This document shows positions 1-8,457 of a stretch of 24,371 nt of DNA, in pieces. The notes below the pieces were generated by a model, which saw only the letters and a program-made list of their open reading frames with translations, was not told where the DNA came from and ran no database searches. The position numbers were made by a program, and so were the translations under genes. Numbering within the stretch: the first letter of the stretch is position 1; each line of letters starts with the position of its first letter. Source of the stretch: an uncultured Rikenellaceae bacterium (GTDB lineage: Bacteria > Bacteroidota > Bacteroidia > Bacteroidales > Rikenellaceae); NCBI GenBank assembly GCA_949284665.1, contig CASDWR010000189.1, positions 1 through 24,371 on the forward strand, read 5' to 3'.

Positions 1-796
1 CATGACCGCAAGCGGCCGTACTTTGGGCGATTTCACATTCGTGGTGCGGGAACATCAGGTCCATACCGCCACCATGGATATCGAAACGTTCACCCAAATA
101 TTTCGTACTCATCGCAGAACATTCCAGATGCCATCCCGGAAACCCGTCGCTCCACGGAGAAGGCCAACGCATGATGTGTTCCGGAGATGCTTTTTTCCAC
201 AATGCGAAGTCATGCGGATTTCGTTTATCATCCTGTCCTTCAAGGGACCGCGTATTACTCATCATCTCTTCGAGTACTCGACCCGAGAGGCGGCCATAAT
301 GGTATTTTGCATCATATTTCTCCACATCGAAATAGACCGACCCGTTGCTCTCATAAGCATATCCCGCATCCAGGATTTTTTTTACCAGTTCGATCTGTTC
401 GATAATATGTCCCGAGGCACGGGGTTCGATGGAAGGCGACTTCACCCCCAACCGTTCCATAGCCTTGTGATATCGTTCCGTATAGAAATGGGCCACCTCC
501 ATCGGTTCGAGTTGTTCGAGCCTTGCCTTACGGGCGATTTTGTCTTCGCCATCATCGGCATCGTTTTCCAGATGACCCACATCGGTGATATTCCGAACGT
601 AACGTACACGGTATCCGAGATGCTGAAGATAACGGAAAAGCAGATCGAAGGTGATCGCCGGCCGGGCATGTCCCAAATGGGCATCGCCATAAACGGTGGG
701 ACCGCACACATAAAGGCCCACGAAAGGCGGGTTGTATGGGATGAATTCCTCCTTCCTGCGAGAAAGCGTATTGTAAAGCACCAGTTTCGATTCCAT
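1..796 (-). CDS. cysS: Cysteinyl-tRNA synthetase (N-terminal part; runs off the window)
   Basis: This class I aminoacyl-tRNA synthetase charges tRNA-Cys with cysteine in the cytosol. Reading the minus strand from the ATG at 796 gives 265 codons with no stop before the window edge, so the C-terminal half is missing here. Visible family signatures are the zinc-binding and active-site segment [18 protein letters not shown] with Cys31 and the HIGH-type motif HLGH at residues 40-43, NITDVGH, the segment [16 protein letters not shown], and [22 protein letters not shown], of which HGGGMDL and HHE are diagnostic. The KMSKS loop lies outside the window. The gene is divergent from the DUF2723 gene across a 142-bp spacer. 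I see no perfect TAnnTTTG promoter on the minus strand in that spacer. Identification is secure; only the 3' end is unseen. Confidence 0.97.
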   Translation of the reverse strand, partial: MESKLVLYNTLSRRKEEFIPYNPPFVGLYVCGPTVYGDAHLGHARPAITFDLLFRYLQHLGYRVRYVRNITDVGHLENDADDGEDKIARKARLEQLEPMEVAHFYTERYHKAMERLGVKSPSIEPRASGHIIEQIELVKKILDAGYAYESNGSVYFDVEKYDAKYHYGRLSGRVLEEMMSNTRSLEGQDDKRNPHDFALWKKASPEHIMRWPSPWSDGFPGWHLECSAMSTKYLGERFDIHGGGMDLMFPHHECEIAQSTAACGH

Positions 797-836
797 AAAC
801 AAAAAAGATCCTTGCATTTGAAACGGTAAAATTAAC

Positions 837-853
837 AACTTTCCATGAAAGTT
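837..853. promoter_or_regulatory. Inverted repeat in the cysS / DUF2723 divergent spacer (candidate operator)
   Basis: AACTTTC-CAT-GAAAGTT is a perfect repeat with 7-bp arms and a 3-bp spacer. It lies 40 bp upstream of the cysS start and 35 bp upstream of the -7 element at 889-896. The position suits a protein-binding site, but 7-bp arms in AT-rich spacer DNA can arise by chance. No regulator is identified. Confidence 0.3.
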
Positions 854-888
854 CAGAATAATGTGGTATTTTCCGCCGTTATTTTTTT

Positions 889-896
889 TAATTTTG
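889..896 (+). promoter_or_regulatory. Bacteroidota -7 promoter element for the DUF2723 gene
   Basis: TAATTTTG is a perfect match to TAnnTTTG. Transcription would start near 903, about 36 nt before the ATG at 939. No good -33 TTTG is seen (only TGTG at 862-865). The element also argues that the in-frame ATG at 861 lies upstream of the transcript and cannot be the start. Confidence 0.65.
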
Positions 897-938
897 CACG
901 GTAATCGCGAAAGCAGGAAACATATTAACGATTTTTCG

Positions 939-3900
939 ATGATGAACTATTTCAAAAGATGCAATATGCTATTGGGTTGGGCGGCCTTTGCATTTTCAGC
1001 CGTTGTATACCTGATGACCATGGAGCCGACGGCGAGCTTGTGGGATTGTGCGGAATTCATCGCCACCTCCTACAAACTCGAGGTAGGACACCCGCCCGGA
1101 GCACCCCTTTTCATGATGCTCGCACGCTTTTTCACCATATTTGCACCCGATCCCGGACATGCAGCGATCATGGTCAACACGATGTCGGGTCTGGCGAGTG
1201 CGTTCACCATTCTGTTTCTTTTCTGGAGCATCACCCACTTGGCACGTCGGCTCTACAAGTGCCGTCCAGAGGAACTCTCCAAACCGCAGGTATGGACCAT
1301 CATGGGTGCGGGACTGATCGGCTCGATTGCCTACACGTTCACCGACACATTCTGGTTTTCAGCCGTCGAAGGCGAGGTCTATGCCCTTTCATCGCTCTTC
1401 ACGGCTGCCGTATTTTGGGCTATTCTCAAATGGGAAGACGTGGCCGACGAGCCGCACAGCAACCGATGGCTGATCCTTATCGCTTACCTGATGGGGCTCT
1501 CGATCGGCGTGCACATTCTCAACCTGCTGACCATCCCTGCCCTGGTATTCGTATACTACTTCAAGAAAACCAAGCAGATTACGTTCTGGGGAGTTGTCAA
1601 GGCGATTCTTGTCTCGTGCGTCATTCTGGGAGTCATCAATGCCATTATCATCCCCTACACGGCTGCCGTCGGAGCCCTTTTCGACCGTGCTTTCGTCAAC
1701 GGCCTGGGTTTACCCGTCAACAGCGGCATGATCTTTTTCGTGGTGGTTCTTTTCGCCGCCCTCGGGTGGGGCATCTGGTTCACGCACCGCAAGGGCCGTG
1801 TATTGCTCAACGGGATATTGCTTTGCATGACGGTCATTTTCATCGGTTATGGCAGTTATGCGTCGGTCGTTATCCGGGCTGCGGCCAATCCTCCCATGAA
1901 CAGTAACAATCCCAACAATCCCTATTCACTGCTCTATCTGCTCAATCGTGACCAATATGGCAACAAGCCGTTGCTCTTCGGAGCGCAATATTCGGCACCG
2001 ATCGTAGACGTCGAATACGATTCAAAATACTATATCGGCGAGGACGGCAAATACCACAAGGGCCTGGTTGTAGACGGATACGAATATCCCGCCCGGTTCA
2101 TTACGCTTTTCCCTCGAATGTGGTCCTCACAGGAACGCCATATCGAAGGGTACAAAGAGTGGGGTAAAGTGGATGAAAGAAAGAAAATCAAATACGGTTC
2201 GGAGCGCATTGCTGTTCCCACATTCGGCCAGAATCTGCGTTATTTCTTCAGCTACCAGTTGAATTTCATGTATTGGCGCTATTTTTTGTGGAATTTCGTG
2301 GGCCGTCAGAGCGATAACCAGTCCACGGGAGAGATCACCGACGGACAATGGCTTTCGGGAATCAAACCGATCGACGAACTCTACCTCGGGCCGCAAGACA
2401 ACCTGCCCTCTGAGATGGCAGAAAACAAGGGACGCAATACCTATTATTTCCTTCCCTTCATCCTGGGTATTATCGGACTCATTTTCCAACTCAACCGCGA
2501 CCCGAGAAACTTTACGGTCGTCATGTGGCTTTTCTTCATGATGGGTATCGCCCTGGTTCTTTATTTCAACACTACCCCGGGGGAACCTCGTGAACGAGAT
2601 TACGTCTATGCAGGTTCTTTCTATGCTTTTTGTATTTGGATCGGGATGGGGGTACTCTGTGTAAAGGAATGGTTGTCGCGCCTTTTCAAACGCGACAACA
2701 GGACCGTAGCCGCGGCAGCGACCCTGATATGCAGTTGTGTACCTATTCTTCTCGGTGCGGAAAACTGGGACGATCATGACCGCAGTCATCGTTATTTTAC
2801 CCGCGACATCGGATACAATTACCTGGAAAGTACCCTTCCCAACTCGATTATCATGAATTACGGCGATAACGACACCTTCCCCTTGTGGTACAACCAGGAG
2901 GTGGAAGGAGCACGACTCGACGTACGGATCATGAACATGAGTTATCTGGGCGGGGGCTGGTATATCGACGAAATGAAATACAAATACAACGACTCCGATC
3001 CTGTTCCATTTTCGTTGCCGCCGCACAAATACATGTATGAGAACGACTACATATATGTCCAGGACATGTTCAATCGGCCGGTAGATATCCGTCAGGCCAT
3101 CGATTTCGTACGCAGCGACGATCCGAGGTCCCGTATCCAATTGACCGAACAGAGTATGGCGGATTATTTGCCGGCAAAACGGCTGATACTTCCTGTCAAC
3201 AAGGAAAACGTATTGGCCAGCGGGATCGTCAAGCCCGAGGATGCCCACCTGATTGAGGATACGATCTATATAAATATCCAAAAAAACACGCTGGACAAAC
3301 CTGAATTGATGTTACTCGACCTGCTCGCTCATTTTGACTGGAAAAGACCGCTCTATTTCACGCAACCGTCGTCTCTTACGAATCTCGGGTTATTGGACTA
3401 TCTCCAGTTCGACGGATACGCATATCGTCTGGTTCCCATTCGCACGCCGTATGAAAGCAGTTGGGAGATCGGACGCATCGACACGGACTACCTTTACGAT
3501 AAATTGATGAATCGATACCGCTATGGCAATTTGGCCGATCCGAGGGTAAACGTAGACAATTTCGTTCGTTACAACATCAGTGCGTCGCAGGTACGCATGG
3601 CTTTTGCACGTTTGGCACAGGCTCTCGCCGAACGCGGTGAGAAGGAGAAGGCCATCGAGGTCCTCGACCGAGGTCTTGAAGTGTTGCCTTTGTCACAGGT
3701 TCCCCATACTTATCAGTCGATTCCGTATATCAATGCCTATTACACGGCTGGGGCGATTGAAAAAGGAGACAGCATGCTCAATGATTATGCATCCAAGCTG
3801 AAAGAGTACATCACCTACTTTACCGGTTTCCCCGAATCGAAGCAATCGCTCATACAGTATCAACTCGAAGAGAAACTGATGTTGCTCTCGAATTTGCATC

Positions 3901-3965
3901 GCATTGCCGTAGACTTCGACCGTCAGGATATCGTAACCGACATCCGTGATTATTTCTACAATTGA
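939..3965 (+). CDS. DUF2723 GT-C-type membrane protein, probable protein O-mannosyltransferase
   Basis: This is a polytopic inner-membrane protein of about 1008 residues. The N-terminal third carries about ten hydrophobic segments, followed by large soluble parts, two more hydrophobic segments after the middle, and a C-terminal tail with one TPR-like helical pair ([20 protein letters not shown]). The first loop after TM1 reads [20 protein letters not shown], the DUF2723 signature with acidic residues where GT-C glycosyltransferases keep their catalytic acid. Family knowledge: the vertebrate relative TMEM260 is a protein O-mannosyltransferase, and Bacteroidota glycosylate exported proteins, so lipid-linked sugar transfer to periplasmic proteins is inferred rather than shown. 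I chose the start MMNYFKRCN at 939 because the promoter at 889-896 lies downstream of the earlier in-frame ATG at 861. The gene is monocistronic and ends in a hairpin. Confidence 0.85.
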   Translation: MMNYFKRCNMLLGWAAFAFSAVVYLMTMEPTASLWDCAEFIATSYKLEVGHPPGAPLFMMLARFFTIFAPDPGHAAIMVNTMSGLASAFTILFLFWSITHLARRLYKCRPEELSKPQVWTIMGAGLIGSIAYTFTDTFWFSAVEGEVYALSSLFTAAVFWAILKWEDVADEPHSNRWLILIAYLMGLSIGVHILNLLTIPALVFVYYFKKTKQITFWGVVKAILVSCVILGVINAIIIPYTAAVGALFDRAFVNGLGLPVNSGMIFFVVVLFAALGWGIWFTHRKGRVLLNGILLCMTVIFIGYGSYASVVIRAAANPPMNSNNPNNPYSLLYLLNRDQYGNKPLLFGAQYSAPIVDVEYDSKYYIGEDGKYHKGLVVDGYEYPARFITLFPRMWSSQERHIEGYKEWGKVDERKKIKYGSERIAVPTFGQNLRYFFSYQLNFMYWRYFLWNFVGRQSDNQSTGEITDGQWLSGIKPIDELYLGPQDNLPSEMAENKGRNTYYFLPFILGIIGLIFQLNRDPRNFTVVMWLFFMMGIALVLYFNTTPGEPRERDYVYAGSFYAFCIWIGMGVLCVKEWLSRLFKRDNRTVAAAATLICSCVPILLGAENWDDHDRSHRYFTRDIGYNYLESTLPNSIIMNYGDNDTFPLWYNQEVEGARLDVRIMNMSYLGGGWYIDEMKYKYNDSDPVPFSLPPHKYMYENDYIYVQDMFNRPVDIRQAIDFVRSDDPRSRIQLTEQSMADYLPAKRLILPVNKENVLASGIVKPEDAHLIEDTIYINIQKNTLDKPELMLLDLLAHFDWKRPLYFTQPSSLTNLGLLDYLQFDGYAYRLVPIRTPYESSWEIGRIDTDYLYDKLMNRYRYGNLADPRVNVDNFVRYNISASQVRMAFARLAQALAERGEKEKAIEVLDRGLEVLPLSQVPHTYQSIPYINAYYTAGAIEKGDSMLNDYASKLKEYITYFTGFPESKQSLIQYQLEEKLMLLSNLHRIAVDFDRQDIVTDIRDYFYN

Positions 3966-3989
3966 CAAAAAATTTGCAACACATTTCAC

Positions 3990-4026
3990 ATAAGCCGGCG
4001 AACGCATCTTCCCGTCGCCGGCTTAT
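3990..4026 (+). terminator. Perfect 12-bp hairpin after the DUF2723 gene
   Basis: Arms 3990-4001 (ATAAGCCGGCGA) and 4015-4026 (TCGCCGGCTTAT) pair without a mismatch around a 13-nt loop, 24 bp past the stop codon. The following sequence (ATGTATATTTGC) is only moderately T-rich, so this may be a weak intrinsic terminator or an mRNA 3'-end stabiliser. Confidence 0.65.
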
Positions 4027-4072
4027 ATGTATATTTGCAGAATATGGAATATGGTTCGGCATAGCCAGTGTT

Positions 4073-4089
4073 TGAAAACGCTGTTTTCA
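4073..4089. promoter_or_regulatory. Inverted repeat abutting the -33 element of the aminotransferase promoter
   Basis: TGAAAAC-GCT-GTTTTCA has perfect 7-bp arms and a 3-bp spacer. It ends one base before the -33 TTTG at 4090-4093, a typical place for an activator or repressor. No regulator is known from the window. Confidence 0.35.
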
Positions 4090-4121
4090 TTTGTCTCTGC
4101 TTTGGCCTTTGTCTATTTTTG
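4090..4121 (+). promoter_or_regulatory. Two-part Bacteroidota promoter for the aminotransferase
   Basis: TTTG at 4090-4093 is followed after 20 bp by TATTTTTG at 4114-4121, matching both the -33 and -7 (TAnnTTTG) consensus at normal spacing. The predicted start near 4128 gives a leader of about 15 nt. Confidence 0.8.
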
Positions 4122-4142
4122 TAAAAACTAAAACGCATAACG

Positions 4143-5345
4143 ATGCCACGCATATCTGAAAAGAGCCGCAACATACCGCCTTCACCCATCCGCAAACTTT
4201 CGGCATGCGCCGATGCTGCGAAGGCACGCGGCATCCATGTTTACCATTTGAACATCGGTCAACCCGATCTGGCCACGCCACGTGAAGCCCTCGAAGCGGT
4301 CCGGAAAACGGATCTTGATATTTTGGCCTATACCCATTCGGCGGGAATTGAAAGTTATCGTCGGAAATTGGTACGCTATTACCACGAGGTAGGGATCGAT
4401 ATATCGCCCGACGAATTGCTCGTAACGGTCGGCGGTTCAGAAGCTCTTTTCATGGCCATCATGGTGTGTGTAAATGCCGGCGAGGAGGTACTGGTTCCGG
4501 AACCTTTCTATGCCAACTACAACAGTTTCGCGATCGAGGCCGGAGTAAATATAAAGCCCATTTTTTCTACTATCGAGAACGATTTCGCATTGCCTCCGAT
4601 CGAGGAGTTCGAACGTCACATCACCCCCCACACGAAAGCAATCCTGATCTGCAATCCGAACAATCCGACAGGCTATTTGTACAGCGATGAGGAGTTGATG
4701 CGATTGCGCGACATTGTTCTACGACACGATCTCTATCTGATTTGCGACGAGGTGTATCGTGAATTTTGCTATGATGGGCACAAACATATCTCCGTGCTGA
4801 ATCTGGCGGGAGCCGAAGAACATGCCGTCATGGTAGATTCGATGTCGAAGCGCTACAGCATGTGCGGTATTCGACTCGGCGCTCTTGTTTCGCGTAACAG
4901 GGAGGTGATCGAGGCAGCGATGAACATGGCACAGGCCCGGTTATCGCCCCCCTTGTTGGCTCAGATTGCTGCCGAAGCTGCATTGGATGCTCCAGAAAGT
5001 TATTTCAAGGATGCCTATGAGGCTTACCGTGAACGGAGGGATTGTCTGGTGAATGGGTTGAACGGGATTCCGGGTGTTTATTGCCCGATGCCGAAAGGGG
5101 CTTTTTACGCTCTTGCCCGACTGCCGATCGATGATTGTGAACGTTTCGCGCGCTGGATGCTCGAAGAATTTTCCTGGAAAGGGGCCACGGTCATGATTGC
5201 CCCTGCCACAGGATTCTACGCTTCGATGTCGCTCGGACACGATGAGGCCCGTTTCGCCTACGTACTCAACACAGACGATTTGCGTGCCGCTGTCGAATGC
5301 CTGCGCGAAGCACTGAAGTGTTACCCGGGAACTACATTGAAATAG
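4143..5345 (+). CDS. PLP-dependent class I/II aminotransferase (aspartate aminotransferase family)
   Basis: This is a cytosolic fold-type I aminotransferase of 400 residues, normal for the family. Visible landmarks are GQPD at 39-42, the NPNNPTG motif at 171-177, CDEVY with the pyridine-binding Asp202, SMSKRYSMCGIRLG with the Schiff-base Lys236 and phosphate-binding Arg244, and ARFAYVLN near 369-376 holding the likely carboxylate-binding Arg370. The overall sequence resembles the bacterial aspartate/aromatic aminotransferase subgroup (AspC/AspB-like), but the amino donor cannot be read from sequence; aspartate, aromatic or alanine-type substrates remain possible. It appears monocistronic, with its own consensus promoter, an inverted repeat just upstream, and the oppositely oriented acyl-CoA synthetase downstream. 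No biosynthetic partner gene is adjacent to suggest a pathway. Confidence 0.93.
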   Translation: MPRISEKSRNIPPSPIRKLSACADAAKARGIHVYHLNIGQPDLATPREALEAVRKTDLDILAYTHSAGIESYRRKLVRYYHEVGIDISPDELLVTVGGSEALFMAIMVCVNAGEEVLVPEPFYANYNSFAIEAGVNIKPIFSTIENDFALPPIEEFERHITPHTKAILICNPNNPTGYLYSDEELMRLRDIVLRHDLYLICDEVYREFCYDGHKHISVLNLAGAEEHAVMVDSMSKRYSMCGIRLGALVSRNREVIEAAMNMAQARLSPPLLAQIAAEAALDAPESYFKDAYEAYRERRDCLVNGLNGIPGVYCPMPKGAFYALARLPIDDCERFARWMLEEFSWKGATVMIAPATGFYASMSLGHDEARFAYVLNTDDLRAAVECLREALKCYPGTTLK

Positions 5346-5409
5346 CGGTCCTCTGTATCGGGCAGACGGAATTTCGTGCAAACGCGAGTCAAATCGTCTC
5401 TGTTTCCGA

Positions 5410-5433
5410 CCGCTGCTTATTCATGCACAGCGG
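5410..5433 (+). terminator. Weak hairpin after the aminotransferase
   Basis: CCGCTG (5410-5415) and CAGCGG (5428-5433) form a 6-bp stem with a 12-nt loop, followed by CTCTTGATTGT. It is the only candidate terminator for the plus-strand gene before the stronger minus-strand structure at 5501-5528. Confidence 0.3.
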
Positions 5434-5500
5434 CTCTTGATTGTCCTACACTCGTCACGACACGATATTTGCCTGATCAACAAAGTTATACTCGACAAAA

Positions 5501-5528
5501 AAGGGATCGCATTGCAATGCGATCCCTT
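5501..5528 (-). terminator. Rho-independent terminator of the acyl-CoA synthetase gene
   Basis: A perfect 28-bp palindrome (14-bp arms; left arm AAGGGATCGCATTG) lies 35 bp past the stop codon. On the minus strand it runs directly into CTTTTTTGTCG, a clear T-tract, so it terminates leftward transcription. The plus-strand flank lacks Ts. Confidence 0.9.
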
Positions 5529-5563
5529 GTAAGATGATCCTTCTGCGGGGCAATACAGCGACA

Positions 5564-7171
5564 TCACTGTTTCTTTTTCGCATAGAGATAACGTTTGATC
5601 TTTTGGGTCGGGGTCTTTTCGAAATCGTTCTCCTGCTCCTTTATTGCCGAAATACGGGAAAACTTGTTGACTTTTGAATTGACATATTTCATAATATCGG
5701 CTTTTAGTTCCTCCTTCTTGGCAGTCAAGTTGTCGCGCAGGTCATAATAACGCCGTTCGAGTTCTTTACGATCGAAATGGACGAGCGCAACCAACTTCCC
5801 GCGCTCTTCGGTTACGATCGAATCGATCACGAAAGCATGGCTGTTCAATACGCTTTCGATATCCTCGGGATAGATATTCTCACCACTCGGTCCGACGATC
5901 ATGCTACTGAGCCGTCCTTTTATATAAAGATACCCATCCTCGTCGAAAGCGGCCAGGTCCTTTGTACGGAACCACCCGTCGGAAGTGAAGGCATCGCGTG
6001 TTGCTTCAGGATTTTTATAATACCCGAACATGATACTGGGCGTTCTGACAACCAATTCGCCTTCTCCAGCAGTATTTACGTTATCGAGTCTTGCTTCGAT
6101 CTGCGACAAAACAGGGCCTGTCGAACCAAGCCTCACCCGATCGGGGACAGCGCCGGCAATCAGGGGAGCCGTCTCTGTCAATCCGTAACCGATTGCATAA
6201 GGGAATCGAGCATCCAACAGGAATTGTTCGGTTTCGGTATCGAGTTTGGCCCCGCCAATTCCGAAGAAACGCAATCGACCGCCGAAAATCTTCATCAATT
6301 TTTTCCCTGCCAGACGATGCAATTGGAGTCGGAAGAGACGTTTTTCGTAAAAAAACCGCCAAAAATCGGTTGCCGTAAATCGCCCCTTTACCTGGCTGCG
6401 ATAGATTTTGTCGATAATCAGAGGGACGCTCAACATCACCGTCGGCCTTACTTCCTTCAATGCAAGCAACAGGTTAGAAGCTGTCGGAGGACGGTCAAGA
6501 TAGACCACGGCCGCTCCCTGCATGAAAGGGTAAAGCATCCCCAACGAACACTCATACGTATGCGACAAAGGCAGGATGGAGAGAAAAACATCGTTCTCAT
6601 TGATCGGGAAAAGGTCGTAATCCATTGCCAATTGTTGACACAGACTGCGATGCGTATGCATCACACCTTTGGGCTTCGAAGTGGTTCCGGAGGTATAAAT
6701 AATTACGGCGAGATCATCCGGTTCAGGTTCACGAGCGGTTCCCAACTCGGAGCTGTTGCGTGCGATCACGCCCAGATTTTTGGTACGTATAACCACATTC
6801 ATCCGGGCAATGATCTTTTTGGATACTTTTGAAAAGAGTTTATCCGACACGAAAAGGGCTTTGGCATCGGAATGGTCGATAATCATCTCCAACTCTTCGG
6901 GAGAGAAATCGGGCAGAATAGGTACCACAACGATTCCTGCCGTGACGGCGGCAAAATAGCATACGCCCCAATTGGGCATGTTGTTACTCAAAAGGGCGAC
7001 CTTGTCGCCGCTGCTGATTCCGGCTCCGAGCAAAATTCCGCGGACCAGTTCCACACGGTCATCGAAATCGTTGTAACTCATCGATTCCCGTTCGAACATC
7101 GAGAATGAGCGTCGGGAGCCGTAACTCCGTATGCTGTTCCCGTACAGTTCACTCAACGTTTGAAAAGCCAT
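5564..7171 (-). CDS. AMP-forming long-chain fatty acid CoA ligase (FadD-like)
   Basis: This ANL-superfamily enzyme activates a carboxylic acid, probably a long-chain fatty acid, to acyl-CoA through an acyl-AMP intermediate. In order: P-loop YTSGTTSKPKGV at 159-170, the acyl-pocket region PLSHTYECSLG near 201-211, motif A5 YGLTETAP at 329-336, DGWFRTKDLA at 398-407, the hinge KGR at 418-420, and the C-terminal catalytic lysine in TPTQKIKR (Lys524). The length of 535 residues is somewhat short for fatty acid CoA ligases, but all core motifs are intact. There is no signal peptide or transmembrane helix. It is a single-gene unit with a perfect -7 element, an inverted repeat over the predicted start point, and a strong terminator. 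Substrate chain length is not readable; family assignment is secure. Confidence 0.93.
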   Translation of the reverse strand: MAFQTLSELYGNSIRSYGSRRSFSMFERESMSYNDFDDRVELVRGILLGAGISSGDKVALLSNNMPNWGVCYFAAVTAGIVVVPILPDFSPEELEMIIDHSDAKALFVSDKLFSKVSKKIIARMNVVIRTKNLGVIARNSSELGTAREPEPDDLAVIIYTSGTTSKPKGVMHTHRSLCQQLAMDYDLFPINENDVFLSILPLSHTYECSLGMLYPFMQGAAVVYLDRPPTASNLLLALKEVRPTVMLSVPLIIDKIYRSQVKGRFTATDFWRFFYEKRLFRLQLHRLAGKKLMKIFGGRLRFFGIGGAKLDTETEQFLLDARFPYAIGYGLTETAPLIAGAVPDRVRLGSTGPVLSQIEARLDNVNTAGEGELVVRTPSIMFGYYKNPEATRDAFTSDGWFRTKDLAAFDEDGYLYIKGRLSSMIVGPSGENIYPEDIESVLNSHAFVIDSIVTEERGKLVALVHFDRKELERRYYDLRDNLTAKKEELKADIMKYVNSKVNKFSRISAIKEQENDFEKTPTQKIKRYLYAKKKQ

Positions 7172-7188
7172 AAATTATTGTAATTGCC

Positions 7189-7205
7189 CTTTGTAAAGTA
7201 CAAAG
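7189..7205. promoter_or_regulatory. Inverted repeat over the acyl-CoA synthetase -7 element and start point
   Basis: CTTTGTA-AAG-TACAAAG has perfect 7-bp arms and a 3-bp spacer. It overlaps five bases of the minus-strand -7 element (7201-7208) and covers the predicted start near 7194, where a bound repressor would block initiation. Because the -7 sequence forms part of one arm, some of the symmetry may reflect the promoter itself. Confidence 0.45.
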
Positions 7206-7208
7206 TTA
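7201..7208 (-). promoter_or_regulatory. -7 promoter element of the acyl-CoA synthetase gene
   Basis: The plus-strand CAAAGTTA reads TAACTTTG on minus, a perfect TAnnTTTG. Start predicted near 7194, giving a leader of about 23 nt. The nearest -33-like CAAA (7238-7241) is too far, at 29 bp. Confidence 0.7.
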
Positions 7209-7228
7209 ACCTTTTTCTCTTTTTATCG

Positions 7229-7236
7229 TATATTTG
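7229..7236 (+). promoter_or_regulatory. -7 promoter element of queG
   Basis: TATATTTG matches TAnnTTTG perfectly. The ATG is at 7247, only 10 bp after the element, so the transcript would start about 4-6 nt before the start codon or at it. It is separated by 20 bp from the divergent -7 element at 7201-7208. Confidence 0.6.
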
Positions 7237-7246
7237 ACAAAAAATA

Positions 7247-8182
7247 ATGCTTGTGATCGAAAGCAAATTCATAAAAACAACAGCCTTGGAATCGGGATTC
7301 GATATTTGCGGCATAGCTGCCGTGCATCCACTCGACGATTCGCGAGCACGTTTCGAATCGTGGTTGTCGGCCGGCAATGGAGGCGGCCTCGCCTACCTGG
7401 AACGAAATATCGACAAACGTTTCTCGCCATCGCTTTTGCTGGAGGGAGCAGCAAGCATTATCGTCTGCGGGGTAAACTGCAAAAACGACACCACGACTTC
7501 CGATACGTTCATCTCCGACACACCCAAGATTGCCGCTTACGCATGTACGACAGACTATCATATTACCATCAAACGAATGCTACAATCGATTGCCGGCAAA
7601 TTGGAAGAACGATACGGCCCGATCCGTTTCCGAGCCTTTACCGACAGTGCTCCACTTCATGAAAAGCGATGGGCGATCGAGGCAGGACTGGGCTGGCAGG
7701 GGCGCAATTCATTACTTATCAATCCCCACTACGGCACATTTTTATTGCTCGGAGAATTGCTTGTCGATCGCACGGTCGACACATACGACACGCCTTTCGA
7801 AGGGGACGGGTGTGCAGCATGCCACCAGTGTATGGAGGCATGTCCGAATGCGGCGATTCTACCCGGTCGGAACATTGATACCCGACGTTGTATTTCACGG
7901 TTGACGATTGAGAAATCGGCTTCGGACGATTCATCCCGCGACAGCGAAACAGCACTGCATGGTTGGATTTTCGGATGCGATGCTTGCCAACTTGTTTGTC
8001 CTTGGAATCGCCATACTCCGCTCTGCACCAATCCCGAATTCAAACAGCAGTTCGATCCACGTTCATTAACATATGATTTTTGGTCTCGGCTGGGCGAAGA
8101 AGAATTCGAACGCCTATTCGCTTCTACTCCTCTATCAAGATGCGGGTTGTCAAACCTGAAGAAAAACCTTCCAAAGCCATAG
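7247..8182 (+). CDS. queG: Epoxyqueuosine reductase
   Basis: QueG performs the last step of queuosine synthesis, reducing epoxyqueuosine to queuosine in the anticodon wobble position of tRNAs for Asn, Asp, His and Tyr, using cobalamin and two [4Fe-4S] clusters. The sequence shows the N-terminal cobalamin-binding domain, FTDSAPLHEKRWA with the likely catalytic Asp133, and GLGWQGRNSLLINP at 147-160. Two ferredoxin-type cysteine groups follow: C189, C192, C195, C199 (DGCAACHQCMEACP) and C215 with C244, C247, C251 (FGCDACQLVCPWN). At 311 residues it has the short form without a long HEAT-repeat extension. The start is supported by the normal N-terminal length of the family. No other queuosine gene is in the window. 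Confidence 0.96.
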   Translation: MLVIESKFIKTTALESGFDICGIAAVHPLDDSRARFESWLSAGNGGGLAYLERNIDKRFSPSLLLEGAASIIVCGVNCKNDTTTSDTFISDTPKIAAYACTTDYHITIKRMLQSIAGKLEERYGPIRFRAFTDSAPLHEKRWAIEAGLGWQGRNSLLINPHYGTFLLLGELLVDRTVDTYDTPFEGDGCAACHQCMEACPNAAILPGRNIDTRRCISRLTIEKSASDDSSRDSETALHGWIFGCDACQLVCPWNRHTPLCTNPEFKQQFDPRSLTYDFWSRLGEEEFERLFASTPLSRCGLSNLKKNLPKP

Positions 8183-8360
8183 TACAGGAAGCGACTATTG
8201 CAATCCCTTACACGCGATCCCGTCCGCTACAAGATCGCCCCTGATTCGATCTACTTTACACGCAATGACATGGGTAATCCGCCCGCCTTTCTGTGCAGGC
8301 AGTCCCCTTCTCCCGCTCTCATAAATCGGAGTTCTGCGACTATCCTTAAACTCAAAACAT

Positions 8361-8394
8361 AGACGGGAACTCTCTTTCTGAAGAGTTCCCGTCT
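8361..8394 (-). terminator. Hairpin terminator 1 between queG and the ppiD-like gene
   Basis: AGACGGGAACTCT (8361-8373) pairs perfectly with 8382-8394 across an 8-nt loop. On the minus strand the stem is followed by ATGTTTTGAG, and on plus by TACTTATAAC. I favour it as the end of the long minus-strand gene run, possibly bidirectional. Confidence 0.65.
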
Positions 8395-8414
8395 TACTTA
8401 TAACTCGACAATCC

Positions 8415-8441
8415 CGGAATCCCGATCATTGCGGGATTCCG
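8415..8441 (+). terminator. Hairpin terminator 2 between queG and the ppiD-like gene
   Basis: CGGAATCCCG (8415-8424) pairs perfectly with CGGGATTCCG (8432-8441) around a 7-nt loop, followed on plus by AATCATTTTCG. It would stop rightward transcription from queG before it enters the convergent gene, 17 bp from that gene's stop codon. Confidence 0.55.
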
Positions 8442-8457
8442 AATCATTTTCGTATCA

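Noticed and set aside
2..829. Plus-strand open frame of 275 codons
   Set aside because: It is antisense to cysS, whose minus-strand translation has clear family motifs; the plus translation shows no recognisable domain.
861..938. Upstream in-frame start extending the DUF2723 protein by 26 residues
   Set aside because: The -7 promoter element at 889-896 lies within it, so the transcript would start after this ATG.
2127..3281. Minus-strand open frame of 384 codons
   Set aside because: It lies inside the DUF2723 gene in antisense and looks like a codon-bias shadow without domains.
8183..8360. Possible short gene or RNA after queG
   Set aside because: Only short frames without start context; the similar words around 8206 and 8253 (TTACACGC/TTTACACGC) are too short to be a meaningful repeat.
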